A stretch of DNA of 64,000 bases from Nevskia ramosa DSM 11499. GTDB lineage: Bacteria; Pseudomonadota; Gammaproteobacteria; Nevskiales; Nevskiaceae. Of the stretch, positions 8,740 through 17,607 are shown piece by piece. The translations under genes were made by a program, and so were the position numbers. Where the stretch lies: assembly GCF_000420645.1 (NCBI RefSeq), contig NZ_ATVI01000006.1, positions 310,001-374,000 of the forward strand, given 5' to 3'. The notes beneath the pieces are model-generated. The model was given only the letters and a program-made list of their open reading frames with translations, was not told the DNA's origin and ran no database searches. The number at the start of each line of letters is the position of its first letter. The first letter of the stretch is position 1.

Positions 8740-8776
8740 GCAGGAAACCGACAGGAGAAACCGACAAGACAGGTCG
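8740..8776 (+). repeat. direct repeat of GAAACCGACA upstream of a lipoprotein gene
   Basis: GAAACCGACA occurs twice, 13 bases apart, about 45-65 bases before the start of the gene at 8820. A related GAGAAACCGAC lies directly before the ATG at 17608. It may be an operator or chance; weak evidence. Confidence 0.3.
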
Positions 8777-8819
8777 CATTGGCTATGTTTGTCCGCGAAC
8801 TTCGACACAGGGACGTGAC

Positions 8820-10583
8820 ATGCATCGCATCGAACGGATCGGCTACGCCGGCCTTCTTCTGGGGTGCCTGCTTCTGAACGGCTGCGGATCGAGCACCGTG
8901 CCTGAATCCGGCACCCCGACCGAGCCTGCCGAACAGCCGGCGCAGATCAGCCAGGATCTGCGCTTCACGGCATCGGACGGCATCAGCCTGGCGGTCAAGC
9001 TCGGCGGCCGTGGCGACTTTTCGCCGCGGCCGCTGATCGTCGAGTTCAGCCCTTACGCGCCGGGCTGTTGCGAGGAATACGGCGGCGCCGGCTACAACTA
9101 CCTGCAGGTCCACATCCGCGGTACCGGCAATAGCGATGGTCAGTTCGACGCACTGGGGCCGCGCACGCAGCAGGACGTGGCCGAAGTGCTGCAATGGGCC
9201 TGCGCGCAATCCTGGAGCAACGGCAGCATCGGCCTGTATGGTTTTTCGGCCAGCGCCATCATGGTCTACAACTCGCTGCACCAGCCGCTGTCCTGTCTGA
9301 AGACCGCGGTGCTCGGCACCGGCACGCATGAGCTGTTTCGCGATCTGCTGGTGCCGGGTGGCATCCAGAACGTCGTGCCGGGCACTGTCGTGCTGGTCGG
9401 CATCGGCACGCTGGCCGCCACGCAGACGTTCAGCCGCCTGTTCCGCGATCCGCTGCAGAGCATCGTCGCGCCGCTGGTCGGCACGCTCGACACAGTGCTG
9501 AGTTATCTCGCGCACCCGACGCTGGACAGCTTCTGGCAGGAGCGCGGCAATCGCGGCGATGCCAACCACGTGCCGATCATGATGATCACCAGCTTTTACG
9601 ATGTGGAGCCGCGCGGCCCGTTCCAAGCCTTCCAGCAACTGCGCGGCAGCGGCGCCCATCTGCTGGCGATCGGTGGCCATGACGGTGCGCCGGCGGGCAC
9701 CGAGGGTCTGCGCCAGGAGCAGGGAAAACGCTGGTACGACCGCTATCTGGCGGGCATCGACAACGGTGTCGATCGAGATCCGAAAGTGCAGCTGTTCCTG
9801 TCCGACGGCGATCGCATCGACGCGCTCAACGGCGGCTTCCTGCGCTACGACGCCAATGACTGGCCGGTGCCCGGCACACGCTGGCAGGCACTGGCGCTGG
9901 ACGCCGCCCGCAGCGGCACCTCCCGCTCGCTCAACGATGGCTCGCTGAGCAGCGGCACGCCGACGACAGCCGCCACGCAGTCGTACCTGGAGCTTCCCTC
10001 GCTGCCCACCGCGACCGACCCCTACACCACGGCCGTGATCGGTGGCGCCGGCCTCAACACCTTGCTGACCGCGATCCCGCAGCTGGACGACATGACGCTG
10101 GCCGAGCTGCTGGGCCTTGCCTACACGAGTGAGCCGCTGCCTGACGATCTGCTGGCGGTGGGGCCCGCGAGTCTGGAGCTGCGCCTGGCCAGCACCGTGC
10201 GGCAGACCGACATCTACGCGGTGATCTCGGATGTCTGGCCGGATGGCAGCGCGCATCCGGTAGCGACCGGACGGCTGCGCAGCTCCTTCCCTTTCATCGA
10301 CCCCGACAAATCACTCAAGGATGCCGATGGCAACGTCGTGCAGCCGTATGGCCTTTACTCGGAAAAGGACTTCGCGCCGATCGGCACCGCGCGCCTGTAC
10401 CACGTCGAGTTCTGGCCGATCGGCAATCGCTTTCAGAAAGGTCATCGCCTGCGCCTGCACGTGCTCGGCGTATCCGCGTTTTCGCTGCCGGTAAGCCTGG
10501 GCATCAACCGCGTGGAGGTGGGCGGCGACAGTGGGTCGCGTTTGCTTCTGCCCGTGGTATCGAACGACGGTCTGCTGTTCTAG
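8820..10583 (+). CDS. CocE/NonD-family alpha/beta hydrolase, lipoprotein
   Basis: The 587-residue protein starts with a lipoprotein signal (lipobox LLLNGC, Cys 22). Its body is the CocE/X-Pro dipeptidyl-peptidase (S15) fold: a TASDGISLAVKL opening strand, VHIRGTGNSDG near the oxyanion region, and GLYGFSASAIMV containing the G-x-S-x-x nucleophile serine. A C-terminal jelly-roll-like half with LRLHVLGVSAFSLP matches the beta-sandwich of these enzymes. Known relatives hydrolyse acyl esters or dipeptides; substrate here is unknown. It lies 106 bp after the large lipoprotein on the same strand. It converges on the membrane-protein gene at 10613. Likely located in the periplasm or at the outer membrane. 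Confidence 0.85.
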   Translation: MHRIERIGYAGLLLGCLLLNGCGSSTVPESGTPTEPAEQPAQISQDLRFTASDGISLAVKLGGRGDFSPRPLIVEFSPYAPGCCEEYGGAGYNYLQVHIRGTGNSDGQFDALGPRTQQDVAEVLQWACAQSWSNGSIGLYGFSASAIMVYNSLHQPLSCLKTAVLGTGTHELFRDLLVPGGIQNVVPGTVVLVGIGTLAATQTFSRLFRDPLQSIVAPLVGTLDTVLSYLAHPTLDSFWQERGNRGDANHVPIMMITSFYDVEPRGPFQAFQQLRGSGAHLLAIGGHDGAPAGTEGLRQEQGKRWYDRYLAGIDNGVDRDPKVQLFLSDGDRIDALNGGFLRYDANDWPVPGTRWQALALDAARSGTSRSLNDGSLSSGTPTTAATQSYLELPSLPTATDPYTTAVIGGAGLNTLLTAIPQLDDMTLAELLGLAYTSEPLPDDLLAVGPASLELRLASTVRQTDIYAVISDVWPDGSAHPVATGRLRSSFPFIDPDKSLKDADGNVVQPYGLYSEKDFAPIGTARLYHVEFWPIGNRFQKGHRLRLHVLGVSAFSLPVSLGINRVEVGGDSGSRLLLPVVSNDGLLF

Positions 10584-10612
10584 GGAAAAGATGCTGGAAC
10601 AGGCTTTCCGTG

Positions 10613-11770
10613 TCAGGCCGCCGGCGCGCGCGGTGGCCGGGGCGAACTGCGACGGCGGCGCGGCGTCCGCGTGGTACGTGGCTTGTTCGGACCGGGATCG
10701 AGGTCCGAACTGTCGTCGCCGTTGGCGGCATTCGTAGGTTCGGACTGCGATTCGGCTTCGGGCTTGGGCTCTGCAACGGGCTTGGCCGGCGGGCGCTTGC
10801 GCGAGCTGATTTCGTCGACCGCTTCCCGTGCTTGCGCGGCAACGTTGCGGGTCTGGATCAATCGGTTCAGCAGATCGAACCAGAACGGCGCACCGAGCGT
10901 GGTGGCCAGTGCGGTCAGCGCGAGGCCGAGGATCTTGGTGAGCACGAACAAGGCGCCGGTCAGGAAGGCCCGGCTGTCGCTGCACGCCTGGCCAGCGATG
11001 GTCGGCGCGCAGGCCGGCAGGCCGGTGATTCCATTCCAGCCCAGCGGCAGGCCGAGGTTGCTGGCCAGTGCCAGCTGGCTGTTGACCTGTTGCGCCAGCT
11101 GGCGCTCGCAATCCGCTGTTGCTTCCTTGCAGACCGGCGCAGTCACCTGGCCCTCGCCCGCGACGCCGACCGCTGTCGCGACGATCTTCGCGCGCAACGC
11201 ATCGTCCTGCGACAGGGTACGGACGATGTTCAGGGTGTCGGCATTCAGCGCGATCGCCAACACCGCGCCGATCGCCAGCAGCACCAGCTGCACATGACGG
11301 CGATACCAGCCGGTGACCCGCTCCATCGACTCCTCGAAGTAGGCGGCGAGCGCGGCGCGCACTTTCGCATCGTCATCGCCGAGCTTCAGGCCGACGACCT
11401 TGAGCATGGTGTTCGCGGCCTTGCGGAAGTCCTCGTGCTCGGCGGCCAGCGCGATCACGGCACCGGCAAAACGCGCCGCCGGAATTGCCGATGGCAGCTT
11501 CGAGCCGCCTACCTGATAGTTGCCTTCGTAGAGCGAATAGACAAAGGGGCTGTCGTACAACTGCCGCACCATCGCCTTCGCCGCAGCGTTGTCATCCTGG
11601 CCGGCACCGCCAACGATCTGCGACAGGATTTCGCCGATGCCGCGCTCCAGCAGCTTGCCGCGCCGGCGCAGCCAGGTTTCGAGCAGTTCGACGCCGATCG
11701 AGGCGGCGGTCGAAAAGATCAGATAGACCAGGGTCAGGCCGATCAGCACGTCGAGTAGCTGCAGGATCAT
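10613..11770 (-). CDS. integral membrane protein, unknown function
   Basis: The 385-residue protein has an N-terminal hydrophobic helix (LIGLTLVYLIFSTAASIGVELLETWL), a central helix (HVQLVLLAIGAVLAIAL) and a third pair near the C-terminus (ALFVLTKILGLALTALATTLGAPFWFDLLNRL). A long charged Pro/Arg-rich tail follows. Between the first helices is a roughly 130-residue soluble part. I cannot name the family; similar uncharacterised membrane proteins occur widely in Proteobacteria. AGGGG seven bases before the ATG supports the start. It stands alone on the minus strand, about 100 bp upstream of nothing obvious and converging on the hydrolase gene. Confidence 0.7.
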   Translation of the reverse strand: MILQLLDVLIGLTLVYLIFSTAASIGVELLETWLRRRGKLLERGIGEILSQIVGGAGQDDNAAAKAMVRQLYDSPFVYSLYEGNYQVGGSKLPSAIPAARFAGAVIALAAEHEDFRKAANTMLKVVGLKLGDDDAKVRAALAAYFEESMERVTGWYRRHVQLVLLAIGAVLAIALNADTLNIVRTLSQDDALRAKIVATAVGVAGEGQVTAPVCKEATADCERQLAQQVNSQLALASNLGLPLGWNGITGLPACAPTIAGQACSDSRAFLTGALFVLTKILGLALTALATTLGAPFWFDLLNRLIQTRNVAAQAREAVDEISSRKRPPAKPVAEPKPEAESQSEPTNAANGDDSSDLDPGPNKPRTTRTPRRRRSSPRPPRAPAA

Positions 11771-11871
11771 CGCGATGCCCCTGAACCGCTGGTGATGGCA
11801 GTGTCGAAGGCACTGCTCTCAGCGAGTGTAGGCAGCGCGGCGTGACAGCCGCCACTCCAACTCGGCAGCGC

Positions 11872-13770
11872 TCAGAAATAGCGGATCAGACGCAGATCGA
11901 GCTGCCGGGTTTCCTCGGAGCCGAGCCACAGCGCGCGCGCACCGAGCCGCAGGCCGTAGTCCTTGCCGAGCTGCCACTGCTGTTCGAGGCTGATCGCTCG
12001 GCGATCGGCATCGTCACCCGCCAAGCCGGGCAGCCAGCTCGCTTCGAGCTGCACGCCCCAGAGCTTCAGCGGCTGCGCCAGCAGGCCGAGGCGCGGGCCG
12101 AGCTGCAGGGCATAACCGTTGTTGCGGACATTGCCGACTTCGGCACGCAACTCGGCATGGCCGTAGGCGACAAGGCTGCCGAAGCGTCCCCAGGCCAGGC
12201 CCGGGCCGCCCTCCAGCACGGTGGTGCGTGGATCGCGGCCGATGCCGAGATCGGGGCGCTCGTGGGCAAGGCGCACGCGCCAGGAGATCGGCTGGAACAG
12301 GCTGCTGCGCGGCGCGATCGACAGGATGTCGAGCAGCGCCAGATGGTCGAGCGTGGTCGCGCCGTTGGCCAGCCGCGTGCGCAGGCCGAGGTCGACGAAG
12401 TTGATCTGCTGGCCCTCGCCATAGCCCGCGGCGGGATCGAGCAGGTCGTGATACGCCGGCCGCCAGTCGATGGTGGCGATGTCGCCGCCCTCGCTGCGTG
12501 CCTGGGCACCGAGCATCAGGCGCTGCGTGGCATGGCCGCCGGTGGGATCGGTGTCCGGCGTCGGCACCGTCACCTTGCCGCCTTTCTCGCCGGTGGCGGC
12601 GCGGGCGCGCAGCAGCGCCAGCGATCGCGGCACGGCAACCTCGCGCGGCAGCTCGCCTTCGAGAAAGTGGTACTGGACGAGATCGTTGGCGAGGCTCAAC
12701 TGCGCCGCGGCGATGCCTTCCGCGGGCGGCGCACCGTCCGCCAGCGCAAGCGCCTGCGCGCGGCGATCGGCATCGAGCGCCTGGCCTTCGGCGGCGACAG
12801 TCGTCGCCAGTGCCGGCCGGTAATGCGGTGCGCCGAGCCCGGGCTGCAGCGCGCGCAAGGTGTCGGTCGGCGTCGCCCACCAGCTGAAGCGGTTGCCCCA
12901 GTCGATGCTCGGATCGGCGACCCGCAGCAGGGTCAGCAGCTGGTACGAACAGTTCTTGGTGAAGAAGTAATAGGTGAACGCCGCGCCGCGCAGCTCCCAG
13001 AGATGCAGCAGCAGGCGCTCGCGCTGCCCGGCGTCGAACGCCAGCGGGTACTCCCAGAGATCGCGGCTTTCCAGGCGCGCGTATTCGCGCACCTTTTCGT
13101 AGTACGGCAGCACGCTGTAGCGGCCGACGTAGCCGCCGGCGAGGCCCTTGATCGCGAACACCAGGCCATTGGTTTCCGGCGTCTCGGCGGCGTAGTTCGC
13201 GGCATAGGCGAGCAGCGGCGTGCCGGCCTTCACCTCCGGGCCGTCGAGGCGCAGCAAGGTGTGGCCGAACATCGACGCCGGGCTGTTCAGATAGGCCGAC
13301 GGAAACACCACCCAGACCTGCGACGGTGCCAGCGCAGCCAGCCATTCCTCGCGCTCGGCGCAGGGCTGGCGCGGCAGGCGTTCGGCATCGAAATGCAGGC
13401 GGGCGTCGAGCCAGGCGTAGCGAGCGCCGAAGATGCACTGCGCAGATTCGTTCCTCGGCGCACGGATGGTCGGATCGAGGAAGGCGACGAGGGTCGCCCG
13501 CAGTTCGGCGGCGGGGTCATCGGCGCCGTTCGGCGCGAGGAAGAACCAGTCGCTCTTGATGCTGCTGCGCGCGGCGCCGAAGACCGGCGACTCGACGTGG
13601 AGCAGGTTCGCCCATTCGGGCGACGCGGCGAGACCCTGATGCTCAGCGGCAGCGATCAGCTCGTCGCCATAGCCATCTGCTGCCAGCGCCCGAACGGGCG
13701 CCAGCAACAGAGCGCAGAAAAAGAGAACGGCCCCCACGAGGGGGGCCGTCCGGACCAGCAGACGCAGCAT
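11872..13770 (-). CDS. DUF4105 / Lnb-type N-terminal domain exported protein
   Basis: The 632-residue protein has a signal peptide (LVGAVLFFCALLLAPVRALA), then the DUF4105 (Lnb N-terminal periplasmic) core: YLNSPASMFGHTLLRL, YAANYAAETPE, KGLAGGYVGRY, ELRGAAFTYYFFTKNCSYQLL. The His and Cys residues in these segments are those conserved in the family, which is distantly like the NlpC/P60 cysteine-peptidase fold; activity is unproven. The C-terminal third is beta-rich with alternating polar/hydrophobic strands ending in ...LIRYF, typical of an outer-membrane barrel. It begins three bases after the DUF3015 stop, a conserved gene pair. A terminator hairpin lies inside its signal-peptide codons (13716-13749). 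Confidence 0.85.
   Translation of the reverse strand: MLRLLVRTAPLVGAVLFFCALLLAPVRALAADGYGDELIAAAEHQGLAASPEWANLLHVESPVFGAARSSIKSDWFFLAPNGADDPAAELRATLVAFLDPTIRAPRNESAQCIFGARYAWLDARLHFDAERLPRQPCAEREEWLAALAPSQVWVVFPSAYLNSPASMFGHTLLRLDGPEVKAGTPLLAYAANYAAETPETNGLVFAIKGLAGGYVGRYSVLPYYEKVREYARLESRDLWEYPLAFDAGQRERLLLHLWELRGAAFTYYFFTKNCSYQLLTLLRVADPSIDWGNRFSWWATPTDTLRALQPGLGAPHYRPALATTVAAEGQALDADRRAQALALADGAPPAEGIAAAQLSLANDLVQYHFLEGELPREVAVPRSLALLRARAATGEKGGKVTVPTPDTDPTGGHATQRLMLGAQARSEGGDIATIDWRPAYHDLLDPAAGYGEGQQINFVDLGLRTRLANGATTLDHLALLDILSIAPRSSLFQPISWRVRLAHERPDLGIGRDPRTTVLEGGPGLAWGRFGSLVAYGHAELRAEVGNVRNNGYALQLGPRLGLLAQPLKLWGVQLEASWLPGLAGDDADRRAISLEQQWQLGKDYGLRLGARALWLGSEETRQLDLRLIRYF
13716..13749 (-). 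terminator. intrinsic terminator inside the start of the DUF4105 gene
   Basis: ACGGCCCCC (13727-13735) pairs with GGGGGCCGT (13741-13749); on the minus strand the hairpin is followed by a T-rich run (TTCTCTTTTT). It begins 21 bases into the DUF4105 reading frame and 25 bases past the DUF3015 stop. It probably ends part of the DUF3015 transcripts and so lowers DUF4105 expression. Confidence 0.65.
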
Positions 13771-13773
13771 CGA

Positions 13774-14253
13774 TCAGGCGATGTAGCGGGCCAGACGTGC
13801 ATCCTGAGCCATGGCCACTTCGAGCGCGGCCAGCACGTCACCGGTGGTGACCTGGGCGTTCGGGAACAGCGCGGCGTGGTGCGACTGGGCCATCGCGTTG
13901 AACGCGGCGACGTCAGCGGCATCGACGTTGTACAGCGCAGCCAGCGTGGCCAGCGTTTCGCCTTCACCGGCGGCGATTTCGGCCGACAACTGGTCGACGT
14001 TGGCGGCCGCGAACATCGAGCGGCGCACATCGCTGGCGACCACGCCGTTCTTCGCGCAGCCCAGCGTGCCGCTGGTGATGCCGAAGGTCTGGTTGAAGAA
14101 CGTGCCGTTGGTGGTAGCGCCGAGCACCCGGAAGATCAGGCCCTTCTGGTCCTTCATCAATTCGGTACCGAGACCGCAGCCGATGTCCTGGGCGGCGAGC
14201 GCCGTACCGAAAGGCAGCAGGCTGACGGCAGCGATTGCAATGAGCTTCTTCAT
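13774..14253 (-). CDS. DUF3015 family exported protein
   Basis: The 159-residue protein has a cleavable signal (MKKLIAIAAVSLLPFGTALA) followed by DUF3015 features: DIGCGLGTELMKDQKGLIFRVLGATTNG and FGITSGTLGCA, with a conserved cysteine pair. It is a small periplasmic protein of unknown function. DUF3015 genes are repeatedly found directly before DUF4105 genes, as here with a three-base gap, suggesting a joint envelope role. AGGAG upstream of the ATG supports the start. It is likely made in larger amounts than its partner because of the terminator just downstream. Confidence 0.88.
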   Translation of the reverse strand: MKKLIAIAAVSLLPFGTALAAQDIGCGLGTELMKDQKGLIFRVLGATTNGTFFNQTFGITSGTLGCAKNGVVASDVRRSMFAAANVDQLSAEIAAGEGETLATLAALYNVDAADVAAFNAMAQSHHAALFPNAQVTTGDVLAALEVAMAQDARLARYIA

Positions 14254-14363
14254 GCGTCGTATCTCCTAACAGGTTTCATTGTGGTTATAGACGGCCCCTG
14301 TGAAGGTTCGCTGACGAACCAACGCAAGGCCCGGCAAAGCTACCGCAACAGCAACGTCGATGG

Positions 14364-17057
14364 CTAATGCGGGACCGATGCCCGCGCCAGCAGCAGCGGT
14401 GCCAGCAAGGGGTGATCGTCCTTGATCTGCTTGCGCAGGCCGGCGATCGCTGCATCGAGCAGACGCTCACCGGCCACCGAATCTCCGCTGACGATCAGCC
14501 AGCAGCCGCGTTGACCATACAACGCCAGACGACGCAGATCGGTGTCCGGCAACACGCTGGCGGCCGCCTCGCCGGCATCGAGCGCGAGCTTCGCTTCATC
14601 GTTGCGCTTCAGCGCCATCAGGCTTTCGGCCTGCAGCCGGCGCAGGATCACGGTGCGTGCCGGCTGCGGCTCCGGCAAGGCTTTCAGGATCGCCAGGCCG
14701 CGCTCGATCAAGGGCAGCGCCTCGGCCGGCCGGCCGAGTTGCAGGCGGGCATTGGCAAGGTTCGACAGCGGCGCGGTGATGTCGAGAGATTGACCGTTGC
14801 CACGCTGCTCGTGGCGCGCCACCAGATCGGCGAACACCGCTTCGCCTTCCGCATACCGACCCTGCAGGTTGAGGACGAAGCCGAATTCGTTCTGCACGTG
14901 CAGGGTGTCGGTTCCGGTCGGCCCGAAACGCAGCTTCATGCGCTCGAACGCTTCGCGCAGCGCACTCACTGCTTCGTCCTTCTGGCCGAGCGCATTGAGG
15001 CTGTGCGCAAGGCTGACCTGCACCTTCAGGGTCGTCGGGTGATCGGCGCCGAGCACGACGCGCAGCGCGGCGTAGGCGCGGCGGGCATCGTCGACACCGC
15101 GTTCCGGCAGGCCGGCAACCCGATGGATCGACGCGATCAGGCCACCGGCCTCGCCGGCAATCCAGTTCGGTTCGCCGAGCGCGCGGTTGGCATCGTCACG
15201 CAGGGTCGCCAAGTCATCGAGGAAGTCCGGATCGCTGCCCTGGCCGGAGCGCGCTTCGAGCAGACGCAGCCGGGTTTCGAGGACATCGGTCTTAGCCGTG
15301 CCAGGCTCGCGCAACTGGTCGGCCAGCAGGCTGTCGAGTGCGGCGATCGCTTCGTCGTAACGATCCGCGGAGATCAGCAGCGAAGCGCGTTCCAGCCGCG
15401 CCTTGTCGCGCTCGGCCGGCGCCGATTCGGCCTTGGCGATTGCCCGATCGAGCAGCACCAAGGCCTGGTCGTAATCGCCGAATTCGTGGCGCAGCACGCC
15501 AAGCGTGGTCAGCACCGAAGCGGCGACTGCCGGCTGATCGGCGAAGCGCGCATCGACAGTCTGCTCGGCCGTCGCCAGCGCCGCGCGGACCGTCACTTCC
15601 GGCGCGCCGGGCGGCCGTTGTAGCGGGTTGGCGGCGTTGAGCAGATCTTCGTTGACGAAGCGGTTGATCGCCTGGCTCTTGGCGGTTTCCAGTTCGGCGG
15701 CGATCCGCGCCTGGCTGGCGCGCAGTGCCATCAGCGAAGTGGCGATGACGCCGATCAGCAGCACGCCGGCCAGTGGAATCAGCCGGCGCCGTGCCGCGTG
15801 CAGGCGCGCCAGCTTGGCTTTCAGACGCTCGCTTTCGGCGACCTGTTCACGCTCGGCATGGCGAGCGGCGGCGCGGTCCGCACGGCCGCGCAGGCGGCGC
15901 GCCAGTTCGCCGGCATCACCGAGCCGGCCGTCGATCTGCCCGGCTGCCGCCGCGGCCACGTCCTCGCGCAGCAGCGGATCGGCGACATCGCGTTCCCAGC
16001 CGGCCGTCAGCGGCCGCTTCAGATCGCCGACGCTCATCTGATAGAGGATCACGCCGAGCGCGTAGAGATCGGTCTGCACGGTCGGCTGCTGGCCGGCGAT
16101 CAGTTCCGGCGCGAAGTAGAACGGCGTGCCGCTGCTGTCGTCGTCCTGCTCGCCGGCCGCGCGAGTGAAACCGAGCCGGGTGATCTCCAGCCGTTCGAGC
16201 CGGGCCAGATCCATCATCCGGCCGCTGCCGAAATCGCCGAGGCGGACGCGCGCCTGGCCGGCGTCATCGAAGCTGATCAGCAGATTGGCCGGCTTCAGAT
16301 CCTTGTGCAGCACGCCGGCGGCGTGGGCGGCCGCGAGTGCATCGGCGGCCTGGGCGACCAGCTCCAGGCGCTCGTCGAGCGGCACGGCGATCAGGCCGCC
16401 CCTGGCCTCGGCCCATTGCGGCAGCGAGCCGCCGGCGGCGTATTCGGATTCGATGAAATACGGCTGCTCGTCGACATTCCAGTCGAGCAGGCGGATCAGG
16501 TCCGGACGATCGCCGTGGGTGTCCTTGAGGACGCGAAACAGCGTGATCTCGCGCTTCAGCGCGGTCAGACCGTTGGCATCGAGCGCGAACTTGAATACCC
16601 GCCGCTCGCCGGTCTTGGCGTGCGCCGCCAGCCAGACTTCGCCGAGCCCGCCGCTGCCGAGTCGTTCGGTCAGCTGCCAGTGCGGTCGCAGCGGCGGATG
16701 GTCGCCGACCGCCAGCTGCAACTGCGGCGCGGACGGCGTCGGCCCGGCGACTTCCAAGGTGACCGGCGCCACCAGCCGGTAGCCATAGCCGTGCACGGTC
16801 TTGAGGATGGTCTGGTCCTCGTCGCCAAGACCCTGGCGCAGTTTGGCGACCGCCTTGGTCAACACCGATTCCGACAGGATGCGGCCCGGCCAGACACCGT
16901 CCTGCAACTCGTCCTTGGTCACCACCTCGCCCGGATGGCGGAGCAGGAACAGCAGCAGTTCCAGCGGCTTCGGCTCCAGCTTGACGATGGCGCCGCGCAC
17001 GCTCAGCTCGAGGCTGCGGCTATCGAGCACGCACTCGGCGAAGCGATAGATCAGCAC
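14364..17057 (-). CDS. winged-helix / Ser-Thr kinase / TM / TPR receptor protein
   Basis: From GTG 17057 the protein is 897 residues. Residues 1-99 form an OmpR/CadC-type winged helix (YRFAECVLDSRSLEL, LEPKPLELLLFLLRHPG, TVHGYGYRLV). Residues about 127-395 are a Hanks-type kinase: GSGGLGEVW glycine loop, FKFAL lysine, HKDLKPANLL, DFGSG and APEL. A membrane helix lies at about 427-445, then a long TPR region to the end. So a DNA-binding and kinase head is joined to an extracytoplasmic TPR tail. Alternative starts are GTG 17120 and ATG 17159 (931 residues); the last lies inside the repeat element 17145-17412. I prefer 17057 because family members begin just before the YRFA strand. Target genes are unknown. 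Confidence 0.85.
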   Translation of the reverse strand: MLIYRFAECVLDSRSLELSVRGAIVKLEPKPLELLLFLLRHPGEVVTKDELQDGVWPGRILSESVLTKAVAKLRQGLGDEDQTILKTVHGYGYRLVAPVTLEVAGPTPSAPQLQLAVGDHPPLRPHWQLTERLGSGGLGEVWLAAHAKTGERRVFKFALDANGLTALKREITLFRVLKDTHGDRPDLIRLLDWNVDEQPYFIESEYAAGGSLPQWAEARGGLIAVPLDERLELVAQAADALAAAHAAGVLHKDLKPANLLISFDDAGQARVRLGDFGSGRMMDLARLERLEITRLGFTRAAGEQDDDSSGTPFYFAPELIAGQQPTVQTDLYALGVILYQMSVGDLKRPLTAGWERDVADPLLREDVAAAAAGQIDGRLGDAGELARRLRGRADRAAARHAEREQVAESERLKAKLARLHAARRRLIPLAGVLLIGVIATSLMALRASQARIAAELETAKSQAINRFVNEDLLNAANPLQRPPGAPEVTVRAALATAEQTVDARFADQPAVAASVLTTLGVLRHEFGDYDQALVLLDRAIAKAESAPAERDKARLERASLLISADRYDEAIAALDSLLADQLREPGTAKTDVLETRLRLLEARSGQGSDPDFLDDLATLRDDANRALGEPNWIAGEAGGLIASIHRVAGLPERGVDDARRAYAALRVVLGADHPTTLKVQVSLAHSLNALGQKDEAVSALREAFERMKLRFGPTGTDTLHVQNEFGFVLNLQGRYAEGEAVFADLVARHEQRGNGQSLDITAPLSNLANARLQLGRPAEALPLIERGLAILKALPEPQPARTVILRRLQAESLMALKRNDEAKLALDAGEAAASVLPDTDLRRLALYGQRGCWLIVSGDSVAGERLLDAAIAGLRKQIKDDHPLLAPLLLARASVPH

Positions 17058-17144
17058 GCGCTCGGCGGAAGGCGGCGGGCGGCGTCCGATGCCGGTATCT
17101 GGATGTCCTGGTCCTGCCACCGATCGGTCTCGCGCTGCCCTGCT

Positions 17145-17412
17145 AGGGTCTGTTGCCATTACTTTGCTCGCTGCGTTGCAGGTCAAAAAGCCGCCGGGCG
17201 AGGCGCGAACCGCAGGCCATAGCCTAGCTATGGTCAAGGTTCGCAACGAAGTCCCGGCGGCTTTTTGGCTGCAACCCTTCGGGGCGGGGCCGTTTTTCCG
17301 CATTGCTGCCTTGCTCGTCGCGCCAATGGGTCGGCCATTGGCCGCTCCAATCAAGTTGCACTGCGGAAAAACGACCTCCGCCGCAGCGAGCAAAGAAATG
17401 GCAGCAGACCCT
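17145..17412. repeat. 268-bp inverted-repeat element with two internal hairpins (MITE-like)
   Basis: The ends are 31-bp inverted repeats (17145-17175 and 17382-17412) matching at 29 of 31 positions, starting AGGGTCTG. Inside are two long hairpins. Hairpin 1 spans 17175-17275: AAAAAGCCGCCGGG against CCCGGCGGCTTTTT, with nested GCGAACC/GGTTCGC and CCATAG/CTATGG pairs. Hairpin 2 spans 17288-17376: CGTTTTTCCGCA against TGCGGAAAAACG, with nested CCAATGG/CCATTGG. The whole element can fold as a three-way junction. It has no transposase. I see no clear target-site duplication. It may be a non-autonomous transposon or a structured RNA. Confidence 0.75.
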
Positions 17413-17607
17413 CGTGATGGGCGGGATAGTGCGGCATCCACGGCGCAGCGGCAAAAGTTTCGCCGGGACGATCCGACGAAAGCCAGCCGTATCAATGGCT
17501 TGGAATCAGCCGCGCAATCGTCGGGAAATGGTCGGAAATCGGTCGCACTTTCCGGCCGCCCGCAAGGCAAGGTCGCCGGCATCACCCTGCACCGCCGAGA
17601 AACCGAC
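17413..17607 (+). promoter_or_regulatory. upstream region of the large surface protein
   Basis: This 195-bp stretch between the repeat element and the gene at 17608 has no gene. It contains the 25-bp motif at 17520-17544 and GAGAAACCGAC directly before the ATG. No clear sigma-70 promoter could be picked with confidence. Confidence 0.4.
17520..17544 (+). promoter_or_regulatory. 25-bp motif shared with 5950-5974
   Basis: Same motif as at 5950-5974 (23 of 25 identical), beginning GTCGGGAAAT and ending TCGGTC. It ends 63 bases before the ATG at 17608. Both targets are large exported proteins, so a shared regulator or promoter element is likely; this is inference from two copies. Confidence 0.5.

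Noticed and set aside
11842-17222. long plus-strand frames opposite DUF4105 and the kinase gene
   Set aside because: Shadow frames without motifs or ribosome sites; the minus strand has clear domains.
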